Below are positions 50,871-64,000 of a stretch of 64,000 bases of DNA, in pieces. The notes under the pieces are model-generated. The model had not been told where the DNA came from and ran no database searches. It worked only from the letters and a program-made list of their open reading frames with translations. How positions within the stretch are numbered: position 1 is the stretch's first letter; every line of letters begins with the position of its first letter. The position numbers and the translations under genes were made by a program. Origin of the DNA: Paragordius varius (Eukaryota; Nematomorpha); NCBI GenBank assembly GCA_964247055.1, contig OZ176059.1:2976001-3040000 (forward strand), in the 5' to 3' direction.

Positions 50871-51831
50871 TCTTGTGTGGACACCCCTCTTAGACGATTA
50901 ACGGGTATGGTAAAATCAAATCGATTTCAGGATTGTAAGATGAGTGATATAATAGACCAAATCCCGCCTTCTATCTCACAACATATAGAATCAATAAGTA
51001 AATACAAAATGATTCATATGATAAAACTTAACAACGTAACAAATCTAATGTTTTGTTTTTAAATTATCCTATTAAAAATTAAAAACGAGCTGAAAAAATC
51101 ATTACTTAAAAACTAGACTAAGCACTACAAAAACACTTACATAAAATAAAAAGCCTCATTTAGACGGATAAGAAACAATATCGATATATGTGTCTTAAAG
51201 TACCCTAAAATTTATCATATTTTTATAAATGAAAATTTAAAAAATAATTATGCATCACTTTTATGATAATGAAATAAGTTTGATTGTACAAATTGTCGAA
51301 ATAAAAAATATATATGTATGTATGATCACATGGTTGAATATATCACTCATTAATAGAGATATGTATATGCTTAACAAGGTGTAAATATAAACATTTGTTT
51401 CAATAAAATATATTTAGACAATATATATATGATCGTTATTAGGTAAATGGTAACAGAAAATTATGAAAATATATGGCGCGGAATAAAATATGGCTTTAAA
51501 ATAATAACAACAAAGGGATAATGGAATGGATTGTCGGTAAATGCATGCACAGATATGGGATTATAAAATATTTTATTAACACCAAATCATCCTGTAAGTG
51601 GCTATGTTGCTTATTTTTTAATTCAAGCATGCATATCGGATGAACACAAAGATAATACCGAGTAAAGAATAATGCAAAGCCCATTAATTAAAAAATTAAC
51701 CACCAAAATTCTGGTTTGTAAAATAAAACTCATATATAGACATAAAGTATAACAACATATTGAAAATATAAAAAATGATTGTGTACAAAATAAATAAGTA
51801 AATCAATTGAATCCAAGAGGTGTGCTTAAAT
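50871..51831. other. Intergenic, no gene seen
   Basis: AT-rich stretch between the retrotransposon relic and the collagen stop codon. Short open frames on both strands have no recognisable content. Confidence 0.55.
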
Positions 51832-54800
51832 TTATCGTCCACACACAATACAATTGATTTCGCGTCCATCGGCATAAATATCACAGCTAAGACTTCCACA
51901 ATGACTTTCCACAAACAACAAGAGAGAACCGGTAGCAACGGTAGTATTGAGACCACGCGGGTAAATATCTTGTTTTTCATGGACGCAAATGTATTCAGTT
52001 CTGGCATACCTTTCCCGGGTTGACATAATATAACCACGGTATATTTCGGAGAAACCATTGGGACACATAGAAAGGGCCGGTATCATAAGGTTCATAGTTT
52101 TGTTCGGGACATAGCAAACGGAACAAGCACTATTGTCATAAAATATAACATAATATTACAGTCGTAAGACTCTTTTTCTTTTTTTTATTTAAGGTAAGGG
52201 CTTAAATGTATTAGCAGACCCATGAAACCCTTAACATTACATGTCCAGGCTGATGAGAATATGAAAAAAAAACAGTATATATCCTATGTCATTACCACCC
52301 CTCCACTAATAAACATTATAATAATATTGATCAACGGATCGTAATTAAGGGCAAAAATGCATGGCCAAGCTCTTACACTTAGGAAAAAAATTGGCTTAAT
52401 ATATGTAAGAATGATTTTATCTATATTTTAGAAGAGGTCATATATTTACGCATTTTTATTGTGGATTTCCTCAAGCTCCTTCTTCCAAGCTGTTTGTGTC
52501 TGGAAAATGAAATAACGAGCTCCGAAAATTAGCGAGTTTCCATCAATTCCATCCTTATAATCAGCGAATTTAGGTTGGTCCGGCATGCAGAGATAGTTGG
52601 CACCGCTACCCGTGTAATGGAAATGTCCAGAAGCCGTGTGCCCTTAATACAGAAAATATTTAATGCTGCTGTTCACCACAAATGAAATTTATCTAATTCA
52701 AATGACATTCAAAGGTTTGATTTTGGATTAAATATAATTTACTTACCAAAGTAAAGTTGCTCTTCGTCAATGTTACATGTGAGTGATCCCCATCGCGTAT
52801 ATACCATACCCTTCATCCCAGTCATCATGGTATCGATTTCTTAATTCATATCATATAATATATATTAAATTCAAGGCTTAACTAAAATTCCCAGATTATA
52901 TTTTAAATATATAGCAAGTATGTTAATCAAAAATTAATGACAAGCGCGCAAAATATGAGCCAGTTTAATCGCGTTAAATAAAGAACGATAAATGTTACCC
53001 GTTCTTAGCTCCTTTTTGGCTTCCGAACAATCCGGACATATGCCATCTAGACCAGGTTCACCCTTTTCTCCAGGCTGTCCTTTTTCCCCGGGTGGTCCTT
53101 GGGCACCGTCACGACCTGGGTTTCCGTCTTTACCGGCTTCTCCACGAGGTCCCTCTAGCCCATCACGACCCGGGGCTCCTTGGATGCCAGGAGGACCTGG
53201 GGGACCGGAAACACCGGGTTCCCCTTGAGCCCCGGGTGTTCCATCACGACCTGGGGTTCCTGGTTCCCCTGGGAGTCCATCTTGACCGGGTTCAGCTTTC
53301 ACCAATGTTTCGGTCACGGGCCCGGGCAGACCTGGGGCACCATCTTTTCCCTGTATGTTTATTATGATATTTAATGAAATTTCGATTTTTTCATACGAAA
53401 ATAATTGAAAAGAGTATTTTATTTAAATTTTGATCATCTTTGTACTATAAACATTAAATTTTATGTGGATAATGGAATGAATGTGTTCAAGGGTCAAATA
53501 TTACCGGTGGGCCGGGTTGACCTTCTGGTCCTGGTGGTCCTTGCACTCCAGTCATACCCTTTTCTCCAACCGGACCAGGGGCACCATCTTTCCCATCTTT
53601 TCCGGGTTCTCCTGGATAGCCATCTTTACCGGGGCGTCCATCTAAACCGGGTTCTCCATCTTGGCCATCCTTACCGGGCTCACCTTGTTTACCTTGAAAG
53701 ATTTTTGTAAATATATATATAATATTTTTCCTCATTTAACATAATTCAATATATAAATTGTACATAATGTACAACATTTCTTTCGAAATAACCCAAGTTA
53801 GTTAGGATCATACATTTTACTATATGAGGAAAAACAGTATAAATCTATAAAATTTTGTTACCTGGTTCACCATTTTTTCCATCCACTCCGGGTTCACCAT
53901 CCCGTCCTGGGGGACCTTGTGGACCTGGTTCTCCTGGGTTACCTGGGGCCCCATCGTTGCCTGGGGTTCCTGGTTCACCTGCATCACCTGTCATACCCTT
54001 CATACCAACTTCACCTTTTTCACCCTAATATGGATAATATTAATTAATTTAGCACATATTAAGTTTTTATACATCAATGAATAGCGTTGGGTGATTGCAA
54101 TTAACTCCGATAACGCATTTTTTGGATTAATTCAAATAGTAAAAAATAAAATATCTCTTTCAAAAAAATAATGTACAGCGGGTCCTGTAGGTCCGGGCGG
54201 TCCTTCTTTTCCAGGCTCACCTGTTTCACCAATTTCTCCACGCGGTCCAGGGAATCCGGGCTCGCCCTGATCTCCTTTAACGCCTGGATTTCCTTCGGGA
54301 CCAGGTTCACATTGGCATGCGGCTATTATGTTAAAACATTTTTTAAATGTTATCGAAAGAGATTCATTACTTTTGTATATCGTGTAATTGGGATACATTT
54401 TTGATTTTTTGTATTTTGTATTAGAAAAAACTTTGCAGTTTAGGTAAATTAATAAATTTTATACTATAATATACAAGCGAGTCATAAATCAAAAATTTGA
54501 TAATAAATGTAGTATACCGTTTCCTCCACCTCCAACACTGGCTAAAATACCCTGTCCATTTCTGCGGGCCACTTCGTTGGCCGAATAATAACCGGTGGCC
54601 GGGTTCTCGGCCGCTCTTTTTGAACGTTTTCTCCTGAGGGTGTAGGAGGCAGCTGTACCATTTTTTTCATCCACAATTTCATTTGTTTCATCATACAGAG
54701 AAGCATCTACTGGTTCATCATCTAACGTGACAAGAGTGCTATCTTCAACAACAACCTTATCAAAAAAATTATTACAAAAAAATCATTAAAATAACATTTT

Positions 54801-55353
54801 TTTTATTTGAACAAAAAAAGTTTATCAACAAGTTATATACTGAATCGAAAGATTTGTTGGCTGTTATGGCGCTAAAGACATTGTTTGAGTTTGGAATCAA
54901 TTTATTTTTCTTGGTTACAATGTCATTGATTGTTTTGATGGAAGAATCTCTCTTCATCAATGATGCATGTTGTAATTGCAACTCAAGCTAAATAAGGCAT
55001 ACCACAATAAGTCATTAAAGGACGCACTTAAATTACATGTATTTTATACCAGATAATCATAATACACATTGAATTACCTTAAGCTCCTGTACCTCCTCCA
55101 ACAAATAACTATATTTAGCATTTAGCTTGTATTGTGGTATAATAAGGAGATATAGTATACTCAAAACTCCAATAGCTAATATAGCTAACAGGAAGGTTAT
55201 GGCAAACAGCGATTTAGTATGACTCTTACGTAAACCGTGTAACCAACCCGGGAAATAGTAATCACCATAGAATGATGGCAAATTATGGTTGCCATTATTG
55301 ACATTTCCATCGTGTCCGGATATGTAAATGGCTTCTTTGGATTCTAGCACCAT
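51832..55353 (-). CDS. Type II transmembrane collagen with short-chain collagen C4-like C-terminal domain
   Basis: Predicted membrane-anchored collagen, probably shed to the extracellular matrix. Ten exons: 55078-55353, 54841-54987, 54518-54755, 54177-54322, 53862-54024, 53505-53692, 52999-53350, 52747-52839, 52450-52642, 51832-52129; every junction is GT-AG and in frame, giving 697 residues. Cytoplasmic tail 1-47, transmembrane segment about 48-72 ('[20 protein letters not shown]'), short heptad-like region 73-110, then paired furin sites RRKR/RSKR (182-188). A Gly-X-Y domain runs about 226-490, broken by 'VTETLVKA', with ACQC before it and ICPDC after it as candidate inter-chain cysteines. 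C-terminal module (about 500-697): '[10 protein letters not shown]', '[14 protein letters not shown]', 'AACSVCYV', '[13 protein letters not shown]' and a terminal 'CIVCGR', typical of short-chain collagen C4-like proteins. The layout resembles gliomedin/colmedins, but they carry an olfactomedin domain instead. No symbol assigned. Confidence 0.92.
52155..52270 (+). mobile_element. Fragment of the SINE-like repeat
   Basis: 'agactctttttc', 'taaggtaagggcttaaatg' and 'ccatgaaacccttaaca' follow the same order as the 22660-22840 copy. Partial, without the B-box. In the last collagen intron. Confidence 0.35.
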
Positions 55354-58300
55354 TTTTTGAGCGCGTCGAAAGTAGGATTTGAAAAACGACGCTTATACTA
55401 AAGGAAAAAAGAGTAAAGATAAGAATGTATATGGCCAGAAACAATTGGAGATTTCGCTTTAAATCAGTAATTTATTAACGAGTGTTTAAAATATGACGGT
55501 AACAATGATATGTATATATAAAAATTGGTAAAAAATAGACTTTTTTTGAAATTATATGACATTTTACAAACACTGGTTTATATGAAATCAAAAAGTTAAA
55601 TTGGCAAAATATTTAAATTTGACCGTTATTCTCCTTACATTTTTTAGTGTAGATAGTACAATTGTGCATTTAATATTATAGACTAACAAAATTATAAGCG
55701 CTTGGTGGTGTGGTTAATTAGACTTTTTTTTCAAATTAATCAAAACATTTACCTTTTTTAAAAGCAAGAGACGAATGAAACAACCAAACCTTTTCAGTTT
55801 AAATATTACATTTAATAGACCATGTCATAGTCAAATTCCAATTATTTCAATATAATTTAATGTCACACCATTTTTATTTTGCCTAATTGTGTGGTTGTTA
55901 TAAAAAATTAGTTTACGATATTTAATGACTATGATCATTAGTGTATAGTGTGCGACTTTTTTTATGTAATAAATATCGCTCACTTATATCATAGTTTTTA
56001 TATTATTATTAGATAAATTTAACAAAAAAATTTATTTATGGATGGACAAAGTATGGTTAAAAATATTAAGAAAATCACACACATAAAGTATTTATAATAT
56101 TTATAAATAAAATTAATTAACGACTTACATACCTGTTTTTGAAAAAAAAGGGATTTATCGTTTTTCCAAAGATTAGAGAGAGGATATAATTGATGCTATT
56201 GATTACTAATTAATATTTTATTGAGATAATGAGCTATTGCGTGTTAAAAAAAATTTTACTCAAAAAAAATAAAATAAAATTTAATTTCACAAAAAAATCC
56301 CAAAAAATGTCGACAAAAAATGAAGGAAAAAATGATAAATGATAATTATTATCGAGGGGAGGACAAACACCGTTTTTTTGTACTGCGTATGAGTCCTATC
56401 TAAAAAATTCTTTCTCTGTATAAGGTAATATTATCTGCTATTACATCAAGTAATGTATAATGTAATAATAATAATAAAAATAGCTGTTGTTTGACAATAT
56501 AAAGTAATTATAAATTTATATGTGAGAAAACTTGAGAGTATTATTATTTCAAAGAATTTTTTACACCAAATATATCCTTTTTTGGAGAAATATTTGTATG
56601 TGCGTATGTATGTATATGTGACTGTAGGGGCATATTTTTATTTTCTTATGTCCTGTTTCATTGGGGGAAATGCATCTCAAATTTTTGCTTAACTAAAATT
56701 AAATATAAAAACAATATAATAATTATATCTTTCTTCATCTATCATTATTTGAACAAAGTTTAACGACAAGCACGTCTAATGTATATATTGGAATGTGCTT
56801 AGGGTTAAACATTCATATACGACATTTTAGGGAAAAAAATATAATTTTATAAAATTTAACGAGAGTTAGTTGTTTGCTATTATTTCAAAATAAAAAAATT
56901 ATTTTTCCCAGCCTTTTGGTTAAATAAGGGAATCCTAAACCAAAATACAACTCATTCAGGAAAATCAGATATTTTTAAGCCAAAATTAGTTTTTTAAGTC
57001 CAAAATAAATTTGACAAAAAGTTAAAGATATGAAAATCATCATTGTATGTTGTAATCTAGTTTTTAAATTTTTCAACTACTAATAGCGTCTCTATATGAA
57101 ATAACTTATCACATCCTTAACATTTGGGGTAGTTTTATGACCCCAAAGCCTTTAAAATTTAAATACCGTAAAAGTATTAAAATTATTAATATAAAAATAT
57201 GCTTCCTAAGGCTTTTATGCGCATGAAATTTTTTTTGTAAATTAAAAAAAAATCATTTCAAACTTTATTTATTGATTTTAAAGTCGTTTGAAAGGCTTTC
57301 TAATTACATTATAATAAAAAAAAATTATTTATTTATTTCAGCTGTTTCTTTCAATCGTGTTTTGAAGTTATTCGGATTTAAGTTTTGTACATAAGAAGAG
57401 GGTCGATAATTAAATTAAATCCAAACAAAAGGTTTCACATGTCGTTTATTTCTGTTTAAAATTATCTTTCAATTAATATTCTATTTAAATTTTGATTAGC
57501 ATTATCTTACGGATTTTAAATGTTATTACAAAACATAATCAATCCGTCATTTACCATAACTTTAAAATTGTTTATTAATAAATTAAAAGCCTGGGGTCGA
57601 AAACTCCTAAATGTAATCTTCTACAAAAAATGAAAAAGTTAAGTGTTAACAACCGTCCATTAATTTTTTATAATTAATAAAGATACGGATTTAAATGACT
57701 TATTTAGCGATAAAGAGGATAATTTAAAAATCCTGTTTTTATAATTAATATATGCGTAGATTGATAATATATGCTGCTTTAGATATTTAATAACACCCGG
57801 TATGTCGGCAAAATGACAAAGAGCTAAAAGTTAATTATAGTATAATTTTATCATGTAAGTTTTTTAAATAACACATAGAGAAACAATCATAAATATTCGA
57901 GTTTACAACAATAATGTTGATACATACAATTATATCTCCCAAAATTTGAGTAGCCCAAGGCTCTTAGTTCTAATTTTTTATATGTCTGGCTCATTACCAA
58001 AAGACTTCACAGAATATTTGTGATAATTTCAGGAAAATATCTGACATCCGTTTCAAACATAATTTAAATTTTATAAGGATACATGTGAAAGAATCTTTGT
58101 ATAACCTCCTGGTCAAAATATGCATAAATAATAAAAAAAGTCTCCAATTATGCTTATTGATTATGTTTGGACTATATCTTAATAAGGTTCGTTGAATTTG
58201 TATCGGAATAGATCTAAATTAAAAATACGTGTTATACTTTAAAATTAACATGCAAAAATTTTAAAATTCATTGTTTTGTATGAAACAATCTGTTAGATTT

Positions 58301-58480
58301 GGATGCTGTATCATAATTAAAAGTTTTTTTTCTGTAACAAACTAAAATAAATCAGTGCCATTAATTTTTTTAGAAATGTGTTTAATCAAATGGTTTCCCC
58401 CCATACGGTTTCAGCCGTAATATATAAATTTTTATTTTTGATTATTAAACATAACTGGAATCGGAGCAACCGTTTTTTCA
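55354..58480. other. 5' flank of the collagen gene, no gene seen
   Basis: AT-rich. About 57115-57620 carries degenerate family G ends ('catttggggtagttttatga' and 'cctggggtcgaaaactcc'). No exon recognised. Confidence 0.55.
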
Positions 58481-58806
58481 ATATACCATTTACAGCTAAA
58501 ATTCACCATTAAACAATAAAATTTACCCTCAAACATTTAAATTCACCATGAACAATTATATTCACTCTTAAATAATTCCAATTCACCATGAAATAAATTA
58601 TGTTTTGAATAATAAAAATTACCCATATTTTTTTATATTTTTAAAAAATAAAATTACTTTTAAAATTATAACAATATTCAAATAATAATAGCTATGACAT
58701 AAAGTAACTTATATTAATGATGAGTTATATTAGCCCGAAAGCAGATAATTTATTTTTAATATAAATTTGAATTGTTCGAGGGTGAATTTGTGGTGTAAAT
58801 AGTATA
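58481..58806. mobile_element. MITE family A copy
   Basis: 'ataccatttacagctaaaat' then repeats of 'aattcacc..gaacaat'; right arm 'gaattgttcgagggtgaatt' and 'gtgtaaatagtat'. The left array has about five units, more than most other copies. Confidence 0.8.
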
Positions 58807-58889
58807 TTATGTAAGCGATGGGAAATAAAAAGATAACTTAAAATTGCAAAGAAAAACGGTTTTACTTTTTAATTATTGCAATAGTATTC

Positions 58890-59715
58890 ATAGATTCTTT
58901 CAGGTTTAACAAAGAGAAGACGTACGAGAAACGCAGACGATTAATTTGATACAGACCCCATTTTGTTCATCTGATATTGAACAATAAACATTCCAATTTG
59001 CGCTCATCAAAAACTAGTGTCTAATTTTTATATTTCAGTAAATTTCTGAAATAAAATATTCGCTGAACGCATCATCATAAGAAAATGGATATTGAATTTC
59101 GTTTGTTAGCAGAAAATATACGGTAACATGCTCTATCAATCAGCACATGTGAAACATAGTTTGGAAATATGTTAAGTTATGATCTGTTGTGAAAGAATGT
59201 GGACGCTATGGTAGACCGTATAACTACAAAGACGATCAAATGCAATAGTTATTGAATGATGACCCAACTCACTCTCCACGGCAAATGGCAGAAGCATCCA
59301 GGACGATATTTTGCATTCTTAACTTTTTAAACCAGTTATTATTGATATATAACACTATCACCAACAAATGATCAATTTAAACTATGAAGTTAATCGTAAA
59401 ACAACCGGAATGGGCTAGAAAAAAGGTGTATTTTGTTATATAACAATGCTCCGTTCCACATAGCAAAACCAGTGAAAAACACAATCTCTTTGATGAGAAA
59501 TTTTTTCTACTCCGCTAAACTCTAGTGACCTGGCGCTTTCTGATTAATACAAATTTCATCATTGGGGCACCCTTCGCAGAACGATACTTCAGAGATTTAG
59601 ATGATGTTTAATAGGGGCTTGGATATCCACAAAAGACAACCAGTTTTTTCGGCACGGCATTCATATTAAAAATGGAGGCGATCTGTAGAAGCCAATGCAC
59701 AATTTTTGAATAAAA
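58890..59715 (+). pseudogene. Decayed mariner transposase
   Basis: DDE/D transposase of the mariner superfamily, inactive. 'VKECGRYGRPYNYKDDQMQ', a stop, then 'LLNDDPTHSPRQMAEASRT' (59190-59310) match the N-terminal DNA-binding region. Following a deletion of the middle, including the first catalytic Asp, 'NNAPFHIAKPVKNTISLM' (59450-59500) matches the second catalytic motif HDNAPCH..., with the Asp replaced by Asn. A frameshifted tail ends 'KWRRSVEANAQFFE' (59670-59715), matching 'RWekCi..dGqYFE'. Multiple stops. No terminal repeats found. Confidence 0.85.
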
Positions 59716-62540
59716 TAAACATTAATTTCCTTTCAAAAATACATGATTATTACCAAAAAACCGGTAACTTATGAATACACCTGGTGTATTGCTTTTAATA
59801 CCTTTAAAATATGTCATTTTTAAATTTAGTTCCGATAAATATAATTTTAACCTAAACTTTGGTTATAATATGAAAATAATGTGTTTTCATATACTGTATT
59901 TTAGTTAGGACATTTTATATTTTATTATATTTTGTTTAAAATTAAGCGGTTCTTGACCTTAACTTATTTATTACATTTTTTTGTAGATGAACTGTCACCT
60001 TGCTTAAAATTAAAAATGTTTGTTTTTCCATTAATTATATTAACATAAACTGACTGCTATTTTTATCTTTTAGGGGCTGAAATGCATGAAAGGAATTTAT
60101 TATATATTATACAAATCTAACATACTATATTAAGAGTTTTAATTTTACACCCATTTGTTGTAATAATATTGATGCTATTTAAATACCTTCATCATCAGAG
60201 TGAGATTGTGTTATTTTATAAAATTAGTTTTAATGATTTATTTGTTTTGGTTAAGTGTATAAAAATAATCCGTAAAATTAAAAATGTTTTTTTTTCATTC
60301 GTCCTTTAAATAATGGTTTATTATAACAAATATATTAAATAAGCCCATAAGTTTGAGTTAGTACATGAGACCCACTAGAAACATAAAAAAATCAACATGT
60401 TTTCAAATGGGCTTATCAAGTTTTTAAAATTAAAATTTTTATGTAAGGAATATCATTAAAATCCAAAAATAAGACATCAGGCTCATTTGGAGCGAAAAAC
60501 TAAATGATTTTTACAGGCTCCTGTTTTTTATTTGTTATAATTTATTGATTAGGTTCAATATATTAAAGAAGCTTTAAAAATGTAGATTTGGTTTATAAAT
60601 TACAATTTTTCATTATCTACCATTTAATAATTATAACATATCTTGTTTTTAATGGTATTTATCATTATCTTTTCATTGTATTTGCATTACAATACAAATT
60701 GCTTCAACTGATAGCCCAGGTCAATCCAATTCATATTATTTAAAAACTAATGATAAAACGTTCCTAATTATATTTTTGCTTCTAACGTAATAAAAATAAT
60801 ATAAATAGATAAAACTTACATATCAAACTGCTTCGCGACGCCATTTTTATTTTACATTATTTTTGCAAAATACCATCCTTTTTAGGTTCTACCGCAAAAA
60901 TTAATTTAATACTTTATTATAATCACAATTTATATTAATATCGATATAAAATGGTCAATCGCCTATTTTAATTTTTAGATTTTTTTATTAAATAATACAT
61001 TTTAGACCCAAATAAATATCACTCACTGCTGCGTATTTGAAATATAGAGCAGATATCATTTTTAATTATACAGGATAACAAAATTTTATCAAATGATAAC
61101 ATTTTATGGTTAATCAAAAGACATATTTTATACCGATATATTTAAATTAACATTGCGAGGAATGTAATTATATATAGCCAGATAGCAAATTATCATGTCA
61201 GGTTATGAAATATTTTGAAGAAAACAACGGAAAATCTATTTTATATACACATAATTTTTCCAATTTATAATTTATTGTATACCGAAATAAGCCTCAAAAA
61301 AACATTTTTATATACTAAATTGATCTCTGCTTTTATCTTTCTATAATTTAAAATCATATTTATTGTTTTGTTTTAATAATAAGTAAAATTATGGAAATGA
61401 CAATTCCACAAATGACTTAACAATTAAATTGTTCATTATTTGAAACTATCTTAATTATGTTTGTAATTTCTAAATTTATATTTTAGCAAATAATTATATG
61501 TCTGTTTTATTAGTAAAAGGTTATATTGAAACGAAGTCTATTTCGGCATTTCAAATTATCTTTGACAATAATGATAAATACGCTTATGGAAAAAATTTTT
61601 AAAATTGACATATTTTAATCGTAACATCCCTAAATTTTCAATTTATAATTTTTATAACTAATCGTATTCTTAAAAAAATTAGCTGTTAATAATTTTATAA
61701 TTATCCTTTTATCACACAGACCGTTGGTGTAAAAATAGTAGTATAATGGGGGGTAAAAATATTTTGAAACGTGTATGAAATAAATATTTTAGCGTGTCTG
61801 GACTCTTAACGATAATAATAATAAAATATGCATATTGAGTCTTGTCACACATCAAATTTCAGTCTGTAATATCCTTTCATCCCCAGTATCCTACATTATT
61901 AATTTATAAAAAAATGTGAAAGAAAAAAATGTGGTATGAAAGTATTCACGCATAACAGATCTGTTTACGTATATAAAAAATAAGAAAAAAACTCTGAAGA
62001 AAAACTAATAGATCGGGGGTTTACCTAGCTAGGCCATGGTTTGTGAATATATATAAATTTGCATATTTTTTTCTTTAATTTTATTTTTAGGTATAGGAGA
62101 GTGTGTGTGTATATATAACGACACACCACCTTTTATACCTAGAAAGTTTTAATGTTATAATATGTGTGTTTCCACGAATTTTGCCATATTTTTTAGTCTA
62201 ATTATAAATATTATTATTTTGTAGATATGTATAAGCATCATTTGAGGTAAAAGTACACGCATTACGAATCTCTCAAAAATGCGTAAAAATGAATTGGTAA
62301 TAAATAATTATTGTGAATCCACCTGATTAAAAGTAACTATGTTATACGTAAAACTTTAAAAATGCCTACCCGTTCCATTAAAAAAATATTTAAGGCCTTT
62401 TTGAAAAATCATCCGGTTTCACGTCATCATACCAGTATAAAATTACTAATAGCGCATTTTTAAGTTTTTAGTAAAACAATGTGAATTTCAGGAAATCAAT
62501 TATTTATTTTGTTTCAAAATATGGTCCGTCGCCTCTAAAT
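59716..62540. other. Intergenic, no gene seen
   Basis: AT-rich. About 60700-60970 contains family G-like internal sequence ('acatatcaaactgcttcgcg', 'acgccatttttattt'). No coding sequence or RNA recognised. Confidence 0.5.
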
Positions 62541-62559
62541 ATTTTGCTCATCTTTCAGT

Positions 62560-63120
62560 TAGCATATGAATGCCGTCCCAGTTATATCTGATTGTCATAT
62601 GTGCTCAAGCCGTTTTCCTACGCCTTCTAAATTATTAAAGTGCATCAGTATGTGCCACATTGTTGCACAACTGAATTAGTCAGATGGTGCCAGTCAGGAG
62701 AGTTCAGTGGAGGCAAAAAAGTTTATATCTAAGCAAATTTATGGTTTCTTTCACTGGTTTTGCTTTGTGAGACGAAGCATTGCAATGTAACGAATCAGTT
62801 TGCCATATTTTATGGCTCATTCCACTTTTTGTTCGGGCATGGTTTTAATTAGTTATTTGTTAGGGATAGGTGATTTATTAACGATTTTACGGGACCAACA
62901 AAGTCCATAGCGATTGGGTGCACTGGACACAAAGCATGGTTTTCTTGAGAAAGCGATTTGGTTCGTATAAATGGAATGGCTTAGCGACGTGAAAGTCACT
63001 ATTTTGCTGCTTTGGATTGACAAAATAATGCCATTCCCATCAACGATTCAAATTTAATGCAAAAATGATTTTTTCTCATGACGTTGAAGCAGGATTTCCT
63101 TAGTCACTCTGCGGTTTTTG
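62560..63120 (-). pseudogene. Probable integrase fragment of an LTR retrotransposon
   Basis: The minus strand contains 'CPVHPIAMDFVGPVKSL' (about 62880-62935), which fits the start of an integrase core ('p.er..mDfvGPlp'), preceded by shifted fragments with 'GMALFCQSKAAK'. The stretch is richer in GC than its surroundings. Frames are broken throughout and the family is unclear. Confidence 0.35.
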
Positions 63121-64000
63121 GATTTGACGTTGATTTAAATTGTATCAAGCCCATTAACCGAGTCTATTTATCTTTCCCATTGCTTATAGACATTTGTTTC
63201 TTTTTTGTGATACGTGCATTTCTTCTACTAATTGCCCTTTGAGTTTCGATTTCATCATCCACATGAAATCATAAATTTTAAAATTCAAAACCATATTTTG
63301 TTGATAGATAAAGTATGTTCACCACATGTTTCTTCTAGCAAACGATAACTCTCAGCCTTTTTCTTTTTATAAAATGCGTGCCGCAAATGTTCTTTTTCAG
63401 GCATAAATTTTGACAATATACTGTATGATAGAAGTAAGCCACTAGTTGGTAAACTCAAATTGTGGGTGTTTGTAATATAATATTAAATTTAGGGGTCTGT
63501 GTCAAATTAATCGGAAATACTTTTGGCGGACTTCTTAATATAAAAAAAATGGCTTCATTTTTTTTAACAACCTGTAACAATGTAATTGATTATAAAATTA
63601 AGTCGTCCCAACCAAAAAAAAAGTTATTTAATAAAAAATCATAGTTTAAATGTAGTCTTCTAAAAATTTAGTAATTGTTTCTAATATTAAATTTAACTCT
63701 AAAAATTATTATGCAAGGCTGATAGTGAAAATTATTAACCCTTTGTAGACAATAAAATTTGTTTTTGATGGGCCACAGTTGATTTTTGTTAGCAAATCAC
63801 CTTCTTTAAACTACAATCAGTATAGGGACAAAAAATAAAGTGCCATATATTTTAAAGTATGCACATTCATGCTGGACTATTCACATTACAGTTAGTCGAT
63901 TGGCAACACAATAGTGTATGGAAAAAGCAACAAAATGTTAAAATTAACCAGATTTTCTCATCGTTACTTTATTTATTTAACACAAAATTTGCCATATAAC
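63121..64000. other. Window end, no gene seen
   Basis: AT-rich sequence with no recognisable gene or element boundary. Confidence 0.5.

Noticed and set aside
52243-52263. 'ctgatgagaatatgaaa' as another hammerhead core
   Set aside because: No stem II between the core and GAAA, and no cleavage triplet with a stem I partner.
52992-53374. Plus-strand open frames rich in Pro/Gly/Ser across the collagen exons
   Set aside because: Antisense shadow of Gly-X-Y codons; the minus strand has spliced, in-frame collagen exons.
1-64000. CRISPR arrays, bacterial operons or a functional tRNA/rRNA
   Set aside because: None seen; repeats here are transposon arms or microsatellites, and genes are spliced nuclear genes.

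Overview
This is a very AT-rich (roughly three quarters A+T), intron-rich nuclear region from an animal. The evidence is a set of metazoan genes with GT-AG introns, an NK-class homeobox gene, eEF2 kinase, a GalNAc-transferase 10-like enzyme and a transmembrane collagen, together with mariner, hAT, piggyBac and Ty3 remnants, many short inverted-repeat elements and (TA)n microsatellites. I cannot name the phylum. The C-terminal collagen module resembles the 'short-chain collagen C4' family known from sponges, cnidarians and lophotrochozoans.

Layout: 1-5.2 kb holds the last seven coding exons of eEF2 kinase (+). 8.5-9.0 kb is a complete two-exon small heat-shock protein (+). 10.95-35.7 kb is a complete 13-exon polypeptide GalNAc-transferase of the GALNT10 type (-), whose introns are full of mobile elements. 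36.2-36.6 kb has two weak candidate exons (-). 38.5-44.1 kb is an NK2-class (NK4/tinman-like) homeobox gene (-) with an EH1/TN repressor motif and a possible fifth exon. 48.6-50.9 kb carries two opposed Ty3-type retrotransposon relics. 51.8-55.4 kb is a complete 10-exon type II transmembrane collagen (-). 55.4-64 kb is gene-poor, with one decayed mariner transposase and an integrase fragment.

I rebuilt gene models by hand: every join keeps reading frame, and the summed exon lengths are multiples of three for the four complete genes. The genes do not form an operon or a shared pathway. GALNT10 and the collagen both belong to the secretory pathway, but nothing shows they act together.

The most unusual feature is three hammerhead-ribozyme-like motifs, all in introns and all on the sense strand of the host gene: one in eEF2K and two in GALNT10. 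One has an intact core and a perfect stem II, and lies in the loop of a roughly 300-bp foldback element ending 10 bp from an exon. Other notable items are a piggyBac MITE with perfect ends 22 bp from a homeobox exon, two unrelated repeat families built as inverted arrays of 21-bp units, and an element nested inside a hAT-like element.
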